Shown here in pieces: positions 15,794 through 25,085 of a stretch of 41,856 nucleotides of DNA (the stretch's first letter is position 1; every line of letters begins with the position of its first letter). The notes under the pieces were generated by a model. It saw only the letters and a list, made by a program, of their open reading frames with translations. It did no database searches and had not been told where the DNA came from. Both the position numbers and the translations under genes were made by a program. Source of the DNA: Acidobacteriota bacterium (GTDB taxonomy: Bacteria > Acidobacteriota > Vicinamibacteria > Vicinamibacterales > UBA2999); NCBI GenBank assembly GCA_947465645.1, contig CANIBQ010000042.1, positions 1 to 41,856 on the forward strand, given 5' to 3'.

Positions 15794-17080
15794 TTGAAAA
15801 ATCTGACGCGACATCTCTATTTCTGGGTCCTGCTCGCGATCATTGCTGGAGGAACGCTCGGCGCCGTGGCGCCGGAGACCGCCGTCCAGCTCAGGCCTCT
15901 CGGCGACGGGTTCATCGCCCTCGTCAAGATGCTGATCACCCCGATCATCTTCTGCACCGTCGTCCTCGGCATCGCGGGTGCGGGCGACATGAAGAAGGTC
16001 GGGCGTGTCGGCGGCAAGGCGTTGATCTACTTCGAGGTCGTCTCCACGTTCGCGCTGGTCATCGGGCTCGTGGTGATCAGCGTGGTCCGTCCTGGAGACG
16101 GATTCAACGTCGACCCGGCGACGCTCGATGCCAGCGCCGTCGCCGACTACGCGAAGCGTGCCGAGGCCCAGAGCACCACCGCCTTTGTCCTCAGCATCAT
16201 CCCGGCGACGTTCGTCGACGCGTTCACGGGATCTGGCAATGTCCTACAAGTGCTGTTCGTGGCGATCCTGTTTGGCTATGCCCTGACGCACATGGGCGCA
16301 CAGAGCGCGGCCGTGCACCAATTCATCGACGCGGCCTCACACGTCTTCTTTGCCATGATGAACGCGCTGATGAAGCTCGCGCCGCTCGGCGCGGGCGGCG
16401 CGATGGCGTTTACCATCGGACGGTACGGCCTCGACGCGCTGAGACCGCTCGCGTCGCTGATGGCAACTTTCTACCTGACCTGCTTCCTGTTCATCCTGGG
16501 CGTGCTTGGGACGATCGCGGCGCTTGCGGGCTTCAACATCCTGCGCTTCATCCTCTACATCAAGGACGAATTGCTCACGGTGCTCGGCACGTCATCCTCC
16601 GAGTCGGCCCTGGTGCCGTTGATGCAGAAGCTCGAGAACGCGGGGTGCTCGAAATCCGTGGTGGGGCTCGTCGTGCCGTCGGGCTACTCGTTCAATCTCG
16701 ACGGGACCAACATCTACCTGACGATGGCCGCGATATTCGTGGCGCAGGCGCTCAACATCGATCTGACACTTCGGGAGGAGCTCACCCTGCTGGGCGTGGC
16801 GATGCTGACGTCGAAGGGCGCATCCGGCGTGACCGGCGCCGGCTTCATCACACTTGCGGCGACGCTCGCGGTGGTGCCGACGATTCCCGTCGCCGGCCTG
16901 GCACTCGTCCTCGGCGTCGACCGGTTCATGTCCGAGGCGCGGTCGATCACCAACTTCATCGGCAACGGTGTTGCGGCGATCGTGGTCGCACGCTGGGAGA
17001 ACGAGCTGGATACGTCGAGGCTGGCCGAGGTGCTCAACCCCAAGCGGCGCGCGCCTTCGATCGAGCAACAGCCGTTATGA
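15794..17080 (+). CDS. dctA: C4-dicarboxylate:cation symporter DctA (DAACS family)
   Basis: The 428-residue reading from TTG 15794 has the same length as E. coli DctA and aligns along its whole course: [11 protein letters not shown], the [12 protein letters not shown] segment, N-V-D-P-A-T-L-D, the re-entrant loop G-T-S-S-S-E-S-A-L, the [10 protein letters not shown] motif and [12 protein letters not shown]. It imports succinate, fumarate or malate with protons or sodium across the inner membrane. The frame is open back to 15602, but that extension has no membrane character. Its stop overlaps the ATG of the next gene (ATGA at 17077-17080), so the two are translationally coupled. Confidence 0.93.
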   Translation: MKNLTRHLYFWVLLAIIAGGTLGAVAPETAVQLRPLGDGFIALVKMLITPIIFCTVVLGIAGAGDMKKVGRVGGKALIYFEVVSTFALVIGLVVISVVRPGDGFNVDPATLDASAVADYAKRAEAQSTTAFVLSIIPATFVDAFTGSGNVLQVLFVAILFGYALTHMGAQSAAVHQFIDAASHVFFAMMNALMKLAPLGAGGAMAFTIGRYGLDALRPLASLMATFYLTCFLFILGVLGTIAALAGFNILRFILYIKDELLTVLGTSSSESALVPLMQKLENAGCSKSVVGLVVPSGYSFNLDGTNIYLTMAAIFVAQALNIDLTLREELTLLGVAMLTSKGASGVTGAGFITLAATLAVVPTIPVAGLALVLGVDRFMSEARSITNFIGNGVAAIVVARWENELDTSRLAEVLNPKRRAPSIEQQPL

Positions 17081-17877
17081 CCATGAGTCGTCCACGCGCC
17101 TACGCAGCATTCCTGATTCTCGGCCTGCTCCTTGCGGGCGGCTGCACTCCCGCGCAACCGGCCCCGCCGACGCAGCAGCTCTCCAAGCCGGCACAGCTCA
17201 ACCTCACCGGGGTCTGGATTGCGGTTGGCACGTTCGAAGATCCTGCCGGTCCGCCGCCCTGGTCTCAGACGTTGTGGCCGGCGAATCCCCCGTTCACGGC
17301 CTTGGGCGAGTCCGAATCCCGTCGTCTCACCGACACCAGAACGGTCGTGCCCTGCCAGCCCGGCGGGCCAGTCTTCGCGATGTGGGAGATGGGCCTCTTT
17401 CCGATCGAGATCCTCGAAGCGCCGGATCGGATTGTCATCAAGCCCGAGAACATGGCCTTGCCGCGGCGGATCTTTCTCGACGGGCGTGGCCATCCGCCCG
17501 GTCTGGAACCGAGCTGGATGGGCCATTCGATTGGCACCTGGGATGGCGACGTCCTGGTGGTAGACACGATCGGCACCAACGGCAGGACGAGGGCGATGAA
17601 CGGCGTCGGCTCCAACGCGGGCGTCAGCACCGAGGACGCGAAGCCGCGCCTGCCTGTCAGCGACCAACTGCACCTCGTCGAGCGCCTGCGGCTCGTGGCC
17701 GACGGCGAGATCCTTGAAGACGAGATGACGATTACCGATCCCAGGTTCTACACGGCCCCCGTCGTCGTGAAGCACTACTGGCAGAGACGGCCGGACATTG
17801 ACGTGCTCGAGTACTTCTGTGGAGAGGCGCCGCGGCCTGACGATGAAGTCAGCCGGTCCAGGGAAGGGACGAGGTAA
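17077..17877 (+). CDS. Secreted lipoprotein of the S-x-G-x-W-x-G-D family (DUF6152 partner 1)
   Basis: A 266-residue protein. The N-terminus has a hydrophobic stretch ending L-L-A-G-G-C (C23), a plausible lipobox. The core shows [14 protein letters not shown] (151-164), followed by [10 protein letters not shown]; both recur in the proteins at 26353-27129 and 33666-34862. The family is frequent in Acidobacteriota but, as far as I know, lacks a known function. It follows dctA with a 4-base overlap and precedes the first DUF6152 gene by three bases. A second ATG at 17083 is possible. It is likely anchored to a membrane facing the periplasm and acts with the DUF6152 product. Confidence 0.75.
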   Translation: MTMSRPRAYAAFLILGLLLAGGCTPAQPAPPTQQLSKPAQLNLTGVWIAVGTFEDPAGPPPWSQTLWPANPPFTALGESESRRLTDTRTVVPCQPGGPVFAMWEMGLFPIEILEAPDRIVIKPENMALPRRIFLDGRGHPPGLEPSWMGHSIGTWDGDVLVVDTIGTNGRTRAMNGVGSNAGVSTEDAKPRLPVSDQLHLVERLRLVADGEILEDEMTITDPRFYTAPVVVKHYWQRRPDIDVLEYFCGEAPRPDDEVSRSREGTR

Positions 17878-17880
17878 GGC

Positions 17881-18294
17881 ATGAAGACCGCAATCCTGAC
17901 GCTGGCTGCCCTCGTGTGCCTGCTGGTCACCGAACCCGCGCTCGCTCACCATTCGTACGCCGCCTTCGATCGCGAGAAGACGGTCACGTTGACCGGCGTG
18001 GTCAGGGAGTTCCAGTGGAACAACCCGCACGCCTGGATCCAGATCATGGTCGCCGACGAGAAGGGCGGCCAGGTCGAGTGGGGCGTGGAGTGCGGCAGCC
18101 CGAACATGATGGCGCGCACGGGATGGAAGAGCAGCACCCTCAAGGCGGGCGACAAGGTTGTCGCGATCGTGAACCCGTTGAAGGACGGCCGCCCGAACGG
18201 TTCGCTCGTCACCGTCACGCTGGCTGACGGCCGGGTGCTCGGCCCCGGCAATGCGCCGACACCGCGCCCGCTCGGATCCGCCGCGAGGCCGTAG
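17881..18294 (+). CDS. DUF6152 secreted protein, copy 1
   Basis: A 137-residue protein. The signal peptide ends P-A-L-A before H-H-S-Y-A-A-F-D (residues 23-30), so the mature chain is predicted to begin His-His-Ser. Further on are T-L-T-G-V-V-R-E-F-Q-W-N-N-P-H-A-W-I (H50) and W-G-V-E-C-G-S-P. The fold looks like a small beta-barrel, as in OB-like proteins. GAGGT lies before ATG 17881, inside the end of the partner gene. It is the last gene of dctA, partner 1, DUF6152, and converges with the phosphatase-like gene at 18320. Function is unknown; the N-terminal His pair and H50 suggest metal binding. Confidence 0.85.
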   Translation: MKTAILTLAALVCLLVTEPALAHHSYAAFDREKTVTLTGVVREFQWNNPHAWIQIMVADEKGGQVEWGVECGSPNMMARTGWKSSTLKAGDKVVAIVNPLKDGRPNGSLVTVTLADGRVLGPGNAPTPRPLGSAARP

Positions 18295-18319
18295 AGCTGG
18301 CGGCGGGTTCGTACGTGGT

Positions 18320-19423
18320 TCAGTGAATCGGTCGTCCGGCTCGCGGACGCTCGGCGTTCCAGTCCACGTTCATCCACGACGCCAGCGTCGCGGCCACCTG
18401 ACTCGTTGACAACGTCGGCGCGTTGCGCCATTCGCCGCGGCGGGGCATGCGGGGCGACGCGAACGCGATCCAGGTTTCCTGTGCTCCCTCAATCTTTGCG
18501 CCGTGATCCCGCCAGTCGCTTGCGGTATGGCCGCGACCGTGATCGGTCGTGATCAGCAGGTGCGTGCGGCCCCGGTATTCCGGCTGGCTCTGCAGCCAGT
18601 TCCACATGTCCTTCAAGTAGGTGTCGGTGCGCGCGAAGCTCTCGAGCAGCCGGTCGTACCGGCCGTCATGCGCCCAGTCGTCTGTCTCGTCGTACGCCAC
18701 GTAGAGCACGCGCGGCCTGGCCGACGCGAGGTGCGCCATTGCCGCACGAAACGTGAACGCGTCGAACCTCGTGCCGTCCCATGGCGTCGCGGCCTCGGCC
18801 TGGAGAGGGTTGAGCAGGTGGATGTCCGTGCGGGGTGTCTCGAGGGGCTCGACTCCCGCGTTCACGTAGGTCGCGCCCTCGGTGTGCTCGACGATCTCGT
18901 TGAACACCGACCAACTGGCGAACGTGGCGACCTTGTCGCTCGGCAGCGACAGTCGCTCGCGCAGCGTCTCGAGCACCGTCACGTAGGGGTTGCGGATCGG
19001 GTCGTTGCTCTTGATCTCCGCGTCGTGCGGCTCACCCAGCAGGATCTCCGAGTATCCCGGATAGGAAAACCAGTGCGCGTTGCCGAGCTGCACGGCGCTC
19101 CCGAGCCGCCGGTTCCCCGCGATGGAGCCTTGTTCCGTGACGAGCGTCCAGAAGAACGGCATCAGCTTCCGGCGCCGCTCCTCGGGTGACGGAGCCCAGA
19201 ACCGCTTGTAGACCGGCAGTTCCTCGAGCTTCTGGCCTGCCTTGAGCGTGCTCGCAAGGATGTCAACATCGAGTCCCCCGAACATCTCCTCGGTGCGTGC
19301 GCCGTCGAGCGTCACGAGCACGACGGTGTCGCCGGCCGGTACGGCTTGCCGGCCGGCGTGAATCATCGCGCCGATCCCCAACAGAAACGTTCCGAACGCA
19401 AGCAGACCGAGACGCGACTTCAT
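18320..19423 (-). CDS. Secreted alkaline-phosphatase-superfamily protein
   Basis: A 367-residue protein with a signal peptide (M-K-S-R-L-G-L-L-A-F-G-T-F-L-L-G, cleavage near M-I-H-A). Metal-site motifs of the alkaline phosphatase / phosphodiesterase superfamily are present: V-T-L-D-G-A-R (D40), D-E-T-D-D-W-A-H (D245-H252) and T-T-D-H-G-R-G-H (D294, H295, H299). The usual Thr/Ser nucleophile is not obvious; the best candidates lie in W-F-S-Y-P-G-Y-S-E (118-126). ATG 19421-19423 has AGGAG seven bases upstream; a GTG six bases earlier is too close to it. It could be a phosphodiesterase, phosphoglyceromutase-like or sulfatase-like enzyme. It is divergent from the TonB receptor at 19615. Confidence 0.8.
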   Translation of the reverse strand: MKSRLGLLAFGTFLLGIGAMIHAGRQAVPAGDTVVLVTLDGARTEEMFGGLDVDILASTLKAGQKLEELPVYKRFWAPSPEERRRKLMPFFWTLVTEQGSIAGNRRLGSAVQLGNAHWFSYPGYSEILLGEPHDAEIKSNDPIRNPYVTVLETLRERLSLPSDKVATFASWSVFNEIVEHTEGATYVNAGVEPLETPRTDIHLLNPLQAEAATPWDGTRFDAFTFRAAMAHLASARPRVLYVAYDETDDWAHDGRYDRLLESFARTDTYLKDMWNWLQSQPEYRGRTHLLITTDHGRGHTASDWRDHGAKIEGAQETWIAFASPRMPRRGEWRNAPTLSTSQVAATLASWMNVDWNAERPRAGRPIH

Positions 19424-19614
19424 CGACACGCTCCTTTACAAGACTGAATCGAGCGGGCAGTGTACGGAGCCTTCGTGACGACGCCATCTCGATTGCACGA
19501 CGAATCGGTATCGACTCGCGTCTGCACGCAGCCGCGTCAATGACACACCGACGTCACGTTAAGGAGACATGCGGTCGCTACGATGCGCCTTCCCCGGTTC
19601 CAACAGGAGGCGCG

Positions 19615-22600
19615 ATGTTCAAGCAATGCGTGAGGTCAGGCTTCTCATTCTTTCTCCCCGTGCTGTTCGTGGCGATGTGTGTCGCGATGGTGCCTCTCGG
19701 CGCCGCCGCGCAGTCGACGTTCGCGACGCTGACGGGCACGATCACGGACCAGTCCGGCGCTGTGGTACCCGGCGCCACGGTGTCGATCGTCCGCGTGACG
19801 ACTGGCGCCGAGCGCTCGGCCGTCACCGGCGACACGGGCGAGTTCCAGTTGCCGAACCTTGATGCGGGCTCGTACGTGATGAGCGTCCGGCTGGACGGCT
19901 TCGCGGAGACGACGCGGGAGATCGACGTGCTCGCGCGCCAGGTCGTGCGGGCCGACGTGCAGATGCGGCTTGCGGGCGCGGCCGAACAGGTCCTGGTCAC
20001 GGCCGTGCGGCCGGTCATCGAGACGGAGCGGCCGACCATCGAGAGCTCGATTTCAGGCGCCGACATCAGCAGGCTGGCGCTCAATTTCCGCGCGACGAAC
20101 AACACCAGCCCGATTGTCGTGGCGACGCTCTCGCAGGGCGTGCAGCAGGATCGCAGCGGTGCAATTTCCCTCGCCGGCGCGCTGCCGTTCATGACCTCGT
20201 TTTCCGTGGACGGCATCTCCACGCAGCGGATCCGCTACGGCGGGCCGTCGCGCGAGCTCTTTCCCTCCGTCGAGTCGATCGAGGAGTTCAAGGTCACCAC
20301 CGCCGGCAGCAGCGCCGAGTTCATGCAGGCCGCCGACATCACGACGACGTCGAGGAGCGGCGCCAACCAGGTGCACGGCACCGCGTTCTGGTTCAACCAG
20401 AACAGCGCGCTGGGTGCATCGACCCGCTTTACGCCCAGGGACGCGAGCGGCAAGGCGATCAAGCCCGATATCAACGCCAACAGCTTCGGCGCATCCGCGG
20501 GCGGCCCAATCGTACGCAACCGGGCGTTCTTCTTCGGTACCTACGAGGGCGCGCGCCGGCCCAACGAGGTCACGCTCAGCCAGGTGGTCCCGCCTGACGC
20601 CTGGCGCGCGGGCGATCTGTCGAGCGTCGCCGCCTCGATTCGCAACCCGTTCACGGGCCAGCCGTTCCCGGGCAACCGCATTCCGGTCAACCCGGTCTCC
20701 GCGAAGATTCTCGAGTCGTTCTACGCGCGCCAGAATCAGTCGACCGGCGCCGCCATCAACGCGCCCAACTTCGTCGTCAATGCCCCGGGCGACTACACGG
20801 TCGACGGCATCGACGGCCGCGTCGACTTCGTGATGTCGCCGGCCCAGAAAGTGTTCGCGCGCTTGACGTGGAAGAACGTCGACGACCTGAGCCCGAGCGG
20901 CGGCGACTGGAACACCACCCAGGGCGACCACTTCAAACGCACGGAAGTGCGCCAGGTGGCCGCGGCGCACAGCTGGATCCTCGGAACGCTGGTCAACGAG
21001 GTTCGCGGCGGCTGGTCGAATACGGTGGAGAAGGATACGTATACGAATGCATCGCGCGGCACCGACTTCGTCAAGGCCGCCGGTCTTGTGGGATTGCCCG
21101 GCCCGCCGGTCCAGGGTGGATTCCCCCACTTCGAGTTTGCCGACGGATCGTTCATCTCAACCGGCGGCGTCAAGCCGTTCAACATCCTCTCGCGCGTCGT
21201 CCAGGGGTCTGACACGGTCACGTGGCTCACAGGGCGGCACACGTTCAAGACCGGAGTCGACCTCCAGTATGTCGAGTACACCGACCAGATCTCGTTCTTC
21301 GACGGCGAAGAGCTCGGACGCTACGCCTTCGACGGCACCTTCACCGGCAACGCGTTCGCCGATTTCCTGCTGGGCATGCCACGCACCACCGGCTACATCC
21401 TGCCGGCGCCCGACGTGAACCCGTTCTCCACCTACTACGCGGCGTTTGTGCAGGACACGTGGCGTCCCTCGCGCAAGCTGACCCTCGACCTCGGCCTGCG
21501 CTACGACCTGCGCCCGCCGATGAAGGACCGCAGCAATCAGCTTGGCAACTTCGATACGAACTTTCCCGGCGGGCGCGTGATCGTGTCTGACGCGGCCGGC
21601 CTGGCGCTGGTGCCAGATTTCGTCCGGCGGTCGGTGCCGAATACGCCGTTCGTCACGGCGGCGGAAGCGGGCCTTCCTCTCACGCTGCGGCGTACCGACA
21701 AGAACAACATCAGCCCGAGGCTGGGCTTTGCGTGGCGCCCGCTGGAGTCGGGCCGCACCGTCGTGCGCGGCGGTGTCGGGCTCTACACGGTACCCCTGCT
21801 CGGCTCGGTGAACTATTCGATGGTGGCCACCGTCACGGCGGCGGCGGTCGGCTTCGTCAACAACCCCGCGAATCCATTCGTGTTCCCGAACATCTCCTCC
21901 GCCGCATCGGCCGAGGGCGCCTTGCCGCCTGGCACCCTCGACTTCCGCCGCGCCAACCAGATCGACATGCGCGACCCGCGCACCACGCAGTGGAACGCCA
22001 CGCTGGAGCACGATCTCGGCTGGAACATGGGCGCACGCGTCAGCTACGTGGGATCGAGCACGAAGGATCTGATCTGGAGCCCGGATCTCAATCAGGTTCC
22101 CTCCAACACGCGGGGCTACGACGCCGTCAAGAACACCCGTCCATTCACCGACTGGAACGTCGTGACCACCCGCGCGAACAACCCGCGCTCCAAGTACCAC
22201 GCCCTCGGCCTCGAGCTGAACAAGCGGCTCTCCGGGGGACTGATCCTCAACGGGTCGTACACGCTCGCGAAGCATCAATCCGACGCGAGTGGCGCAACGC
22301 CCACGGCGTTCGCCGCCGAGAACGGCGCGACGACGGTCGACTTCTTTCGCGGGGACGCGGACTACGGTAACGTCAGCTTCACGCGGAGGCACCGGTTCGT
22401 GAGCACGTTCCTCTACGAGCTGCCCTTTGGCCGAAGCCGCCGCTTCGCGAGCGGCGTGGGCCGCGGCATGGACATGCTGATTGGCGGCTGGGACGTCACC
22501 GGCGTGACGCTGATTCAGTCGGGGCCGTTTCTGACTCCCTCGTTCAGCAACGGCGATCCTTCCGGTACGGGTACCACCGTCCGCGGCTTCACCGCCACGC

Positions 22601-22962
22601 AGCGTCCAGACCAGGTGGGCGACGGCAACGTGTCGAACCCGACGGCGGACGCCTACTTCGACCGCGCCGCGTTCGTCAGGCCCGCGAACAACATCGGGCG
22701 CTTCGGCAACGCGGGTGTCGGCACCCTTGTCGGCCCTGGCACCCGCGTGTTCTCGATGACGGTCGGCAAGGCAGTTGCGATCACCGGCGCCTCTCGTGTG
22801 CGGTTCGAGATGGCGTTCTCGAACCTGTTCAACATCGAGAACCTCGACGTCCCCGGCAGCATGAACGTGACATCGAGCGCCTTCGGCCGAATCACGCAGA
22901 CGCAGACCGTCGACCAGGCCGGGCCGCGCACCATTCAGTTTTCGCTGCGGTATTCGTTCTAG
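19615..22962 (+). CDS. TonB-dependent receptor, Oar-like, with carboxypeptidase-regulatory domain
   Basis: A 1115-residue outer-membrane protein. The signal peptide ends G-A-A-A-Q-S. Then come a CarboxypepD_reg domain (G-T-I-T-D-Q-S-G-A-V-V-P-G-A-T-V), a plug region around M-T-S-F-S-V-D-G-I-S and V-E-S-I-E-E-F-K-V, and a very long barrel ending S-L-R-Y-S-F. ATG 19615 has AGGAGG five bases upstream; the frame stays open further upstream, but those residues are not signal-like. This is the Oar/large-receptor class common in Acidobacteriota, with imports still unknown. It is divergent from the phosphatase-like gene across 191 bases. A second start-like site with its own AAGGAG lies at 19569, out of frame. 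Confidence 0.93.
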   Translation: MFKQCVRSGFSFFLPVLFVAMCVAMVPLGAAAQSTFATLTGTITDQSGAVVPGATVSIVRVTTGAERSAVTGDTGEFQLPNLDAGSYVMSVRLDGFAETTREIDVLARQVVRADVQMRLAGAAEQVLVTAVRPVIETERPTIESSISGADISRLALNFRATNNTSPIVVATLSQGVQQDRSGAISLAGALPFMTSFSVDGISTQRIRYGGPSRELFPSVESIEEFKVTTAGSSAEFMQAADITTTSRSGANQVHGTAFWFNQNSALGASTRFTPRDASGKAIKPDINANSFGASAGGPIVRNRAFFFGTYEGARRPNEVTLSQVVPPDAWRAGDLSSVAASIRNPFTGQPFPGNRIPVNPVSAKILESFYARQNQSTGAAINAPNFVVNAPGDYTVDGIDGRVDFVMSPAQKVFARLTWKNVDDLSPSGGDWNTTQGDHFKRTEVRQVAAAHSWILGTLVNEVRGGWSNTVEKDTYTNASRGTDFVKAAGLVGLPGPPVQGGFPHFEFADGSFISTGGVKPFNILSRVVQGSDTVTWLTGRHTFKTGVDLQYVEYTDQISFFDGEELGRYAFDGTFTGNAFADFLLGMPRTTGYILPAPDVNPFSTYYAAFVQDTWRPSRKLTLDLGLRYDLRPPMKDRSNQLGNFDTNFPGGRVIVSDAAGLALVPDFVRRSVPNTPFVTAAEAGLPLTLRRTDKNNISPRLGFAWRPLESGRTVVRGGVGLYTVPLLGSVNYSMVATVTAAAVGFVNNPANPFVFPNISSAASAEGALPPGTLDFRRANQIDMRDPRTTQWNATLEHDLGWNMGARVSYVGSSTKDLIWSPDLNQVPSNTRGYDAVKNTRPFTDWNVVTTRANNPRSKYHALGLELNKRLSGGLILNGSYTLAKHQSDASGATPTAFAAENGATTVDFFRGDADYGNVSFTRRHRFVSTFLYELPFGRSRRFASGVGRGMDMLIGGWDVTGVTLIQSGPFLTPSFSNGDPSGTGTTVRGFTATQRPDQVGDGNVSNPTADAYFDRAAFVRPANNIGRFGNAGVGTLVGPGTRVFSMTVGKAVAITGASRVRFEMAFSNLFNIENLDVPGSMNVTSSAFGRITQTQTVDQAGPRTIQFSLRYSF

Positions 22963-22985
22963 ACGCGCCTTTCACTGCCACGTAG

Positions 22986-23050
22986 CCACGGAGGCACGAA
23001 GACACGGAGGATCCTTTTGTGGCGTTCTCCGTGACTCTGTGTCTCCGTGG
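22986..23050. repeat. Imperfect palindromic element, CCGTG-rich
   Basis: Left arm 22986-23011 and right arm 23025-23050 are inverted copies with 21 of 26 matching positions, separated by 13 bases. Both arms are built on ACACGGAG and CTCCGTG units. Similar degenerate 'CTCCGTGTCTCCGTGG' elements are scattered in intergenic regions of several environmental phyla, in my recollection. It lies between the TonB receptor stop and the MFS gene; it may be a REP-like mobile element or a transcript-end structure. A GTG inside it (23047) is in frame with the MFS gene. Confidence 0.65.
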
Positions 23051-23079
23051 CCCGCGGTCCTTCGTACAATGGACCGCCC

Positions 23080-24375
23080 GTGTCGATCCCCGCCCTTCGC
23101 CCCCCAATTGCGCGGGTCAACAGCCCGGCGCAGGTGCTGTTTGCGAGCCTGATCGGGACGACCATCGAGTTCTTCGACTTCTACATCTACGGCACCGCCG
23201 CGGTGCTCGTCTTTCCGTTCCTCTTCTTTCCCAGCACAGATCCCGCGACGGCCACGCTCGCATCGCTCGCCACCTTCGGGATCGCCTTCCTCGCGCGGCC
23301 GATCGGCTCTGCGCTGTTCGGCCACTTCGGCGACCGCGTCGGCCGTAAGACCACACTTGTCGCGGCGCTCCTGACCACGGGCGTATCCACGGTGGCGATC
23401 GGCGCCTTGCCCACATACGCCTCGATTGGCATCGCTGCACCGATCCTGCTGGCGCTGTGCCGTTTCGGGCAAGGCCTGGGTCTCGGCGGCGAGTGGGGCG
23501 GCGCGGTGCTGCTGGCGATTGAAAACGCGCCGCCCGGCAAGCGAGCCTGGTACGGCATGTTTCCGCAGCTTGGCGCGCCGCTCGGGTTCTTTCTCTCGAC
23601 CACGGTCTTCCTCGCACTGTCGGACTGGCTTGGCAACGAGCAGTTCCTCCGGTTCGGGTGGCGGATCCCGTTTCTTCTCAGCGCGGCGCTGGTGCTGGTG
23701 GGGCTTTACGTTCGCCTGTCGATCTCGGAAACGCCGGTGTTCGTGGCGTCGCTCGAGCGGGGCGAGCGCGTGAGAGTGCCGATGCTCGTCGTCGTGCGTG
23801 ATCATTTCCGCACGCTGGTGGCGGGGACGCTCCTCTGCCTCGCGACGTTCGTGGTCTTCTACCTGATGACCATCTTCACGCTGGGCTGGGGGACGACCGC
23901 GCTCGGGTTCACCCGCGATCAATTCCTGCGGATCCAACTGGTCGGCGTGGCCTGCTTCGCGGTGACGATTCCGATCTCCGCGATCCTGGCGGAGCGCGGA
24001 CGACGGCGGACGCTGATTGGCGCGACCGTGGCGATCGCGCTTTTCGGTCTCGTGATGGGTCCGCTATTCCAGGCGGGCACGACCGGCGCGGTGCTGACGC
24101 TCGCGATCGGCCTCGGCCTGATGGGGATGACCTACGGACCGATCGGCACGGTGCTGTCGGAGCTCTTTCCGACCGCGGTCCGCTACACCGGCAGCTCGCT
24201 GACCTTCAACCTCGCCGGCATCTTCGGCGCATCGCTGGCGCCGTACATCGCGACCTGGCTCGCCAACAACTACGGCCTTCAGTACGTGGGCTACTACCTC
24301 ACCGGCGCTGCGCTGTTGAGCCTCGCAGGCCTGATGGCGACGCGCGAAACCCGCGACCACGATCTGGCCGCCTGA
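23080..24375 (+). CDS. MFS transporter, metabolite:H+ symporter (MHS) family
   Basis: About 431 residues with 12 predicted helices. The MHS start is clear: G-T-T-I-E-F-F-D-F-Y-I-Y-G-T-A-A. The MFS loop 2-3 motif G-H-F-G-D-R-V-G-R-K-T and the middle stretch R-F-G-Q-G-L-G-L-G-G-E-W-G-G-A are both intact. Relatives carry shikimate, proline/betaine, citrate or alpha-ketoglutarate with protons; the substrate here is not predictable. The start is uncertain: GTG 23080 gives the expected length, while an in-frame GTG at 23047 lies within the palindromic repeat. It probably ends its own unit, as the next gene is on the other strand. Confidence 0.88.
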   Translation: MSIPALRPPIARVNSPAQVLFASLIGTTIEFFDFYIYGTAAVLVFPFLFFPSTDPATATLASLATFGIAFLARPIGSALFGHFGDRVGRKTTLVAALLTTGVSTVAIGALPTYASIGIAAPILLALCRFGQGLGLGGEWGGAVLLAIENAPPGKRAWYGMFPQLGAPLGFFLSTTVFLALSDWLGNEQFLRFGWRIPFLLSAALVLVGLYVRLSISETPVFVASLERGERVRVPMLVVVRDHFRTLVAGTLLCLATFVVFYLMTIFTLGWGTTALGFTRDQFLRIQLVGVACFAVTIPISAILAERGRRRTLIGATVAIALFGLVMGPLFQAGTTGAVLTLAIGLGLMGMTYGPIGTVLSELFPTAVRYTGSSLTFNLAGIFGASLAPYIATWLANNYGLQYVGYYLTGAALLSLAGLMATRETRDHDLAA

Positions 24376-24378
24376 CGA

Positions 24379-24663
24379 TCAGCCGCCCTCGCCGGGACGG
24401 CCGAAGCGCTCGTACGCGCGCGCCTTCGCGCGCTCGGCTTCAACCTCCCTGTCGCGAGGCGGCGCGTTGGTCACCAGCGAGTCGATTAGCCGCCGCGCGA
24501 CCAGGGCGGTCTCCTCAATCGCGCGGTCGAACGCCGCCTCATTGGTCTTCGACGGCGCGTTGAATCCGCTGAGCTTGCGGACGAATTGCAGCGAGGCGGC
24601 GCGGATCTCCTCGTGGGTCGCCGGTGGATCGAAATTGAAGAGCGTCTTGATGTTACGGCACAT
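24379..24663 (-). CDS. DUF2277 family protein
   Basis: A 94-residue cytoplasmic protein beginning M-C-R-N-I-K-T-L-F-N-F-D-P-P-A-T, the highly conserved start of DUF2277. A mostly helical body follows (L-Q-F-V-R-K-L-S-G-F; A-F-D-R-A-I-E-E-T), with a charged tail. Family length is normal. No function is known. It converges with the MFS gene, with only three bases between stop codons. No obvious Shine-Dalgarno sequence precedes ATG 24661-24663. Confidence 0.9.
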   Translation of the reverse strand: MCRNIKTLFNFDPPATHEEIRAASLQFVRKLSGFNAPSKTNEAAFDRAIEETALVARRLIDSLVTNAPPRDREVEAERAKARAYERFGRPGEGG

Positions 24664-24794
24664 ACTATTGGACCGTTCGAACTGGTTGGGTGCTAGTCAC
24701 AACAAGCCTCCGAGCGCGATCCGCCGGCCGCGACAACGGAGCGGCCATTGTGATCCAGGCGAGATACACCACTAGGACTGTTCCGCATTGACCT

Positions 24795-24978
24795 TCAGGT
24801 TGGCAAGACGCTGACCTTGGCCCCTTTCGAGCTTGGCTGGAGGCCCGCGCCGTCCAGGAGCACGCCGGCCTTGACCAGGCTCCTCGTTGTACTTGCCCCT
24901 GGTCTCGAGCTCTTGCGCGGTCGGCAGGATACCCACCTCGGTGTTATTGTCCGCCGTCAGCAACATCATGAATCTCAT
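24795..24978 (-). pseudogene. Frameshifted and truncated YCII/DGPF-domain gene
   Basis: AGGAG precedes ATG 24976-24978, which opens M-R-F-M-M-L-L-T-A-D-N-N-T-E-V-G, then G-K-Y-N-E-E, the usual start of YCII-related (DGPF) proteins. One extra base near 24879 then shifts the frame. In the shifted frame the match continues as L-V-K-A-G-V-L-L-D-G-A-G-L-Q-P-S-S-K-G-A-K, and a TGA follows at 24795-24797. Family members are about 110-140 residues, so the C-terminal half, including the D-G-P-F motif, is gone. The rest of the 24664-25125 gap shows no further gene on either strand apart from the short leader frame at 25056-25085. Confidence 0.75.
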
Positions 24979-25040
24979 TGTCAGGCTCTCCTTTCTCACC
25001 ACGTGTCGAATGTCAGGCGTCCGGATCGACATCCGCCCAG

Positions 25041-25085
25041 AAGGAGGTAGCGCCGATGACACTCGGCCGCTCGTCGTCGGGATGA
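25041..25085 (+). promoter_or_regulatory. Strong ribosome site and nine-codon leader frame before the PPTase gene
   Basis: AAGGAGGT (25041-25048) lies eight bases before ATG 25056, which encodes only M-T-L-G-R-S-S-S-G and stops at TGA 25083-25085. The stop overlaps another ATG (25082). The PPTase start at 25126 has a much weaker ribosome site. This may be a translated leader controlling the gene, or the remnant start of a lost gene. Confidence 0.35.

Noticed and set aside
22986..23050. A CRISPR repeat
   Set aside because: Only one imperfect inverted pair is seen; there are no direct repeats with spacers.
24664..24794. Remaining DGPF gene sequence or another gene past the pseudogene stop
   Set aside because: No frame resumes family similarity and no ribosome site with a plausible product was seen.
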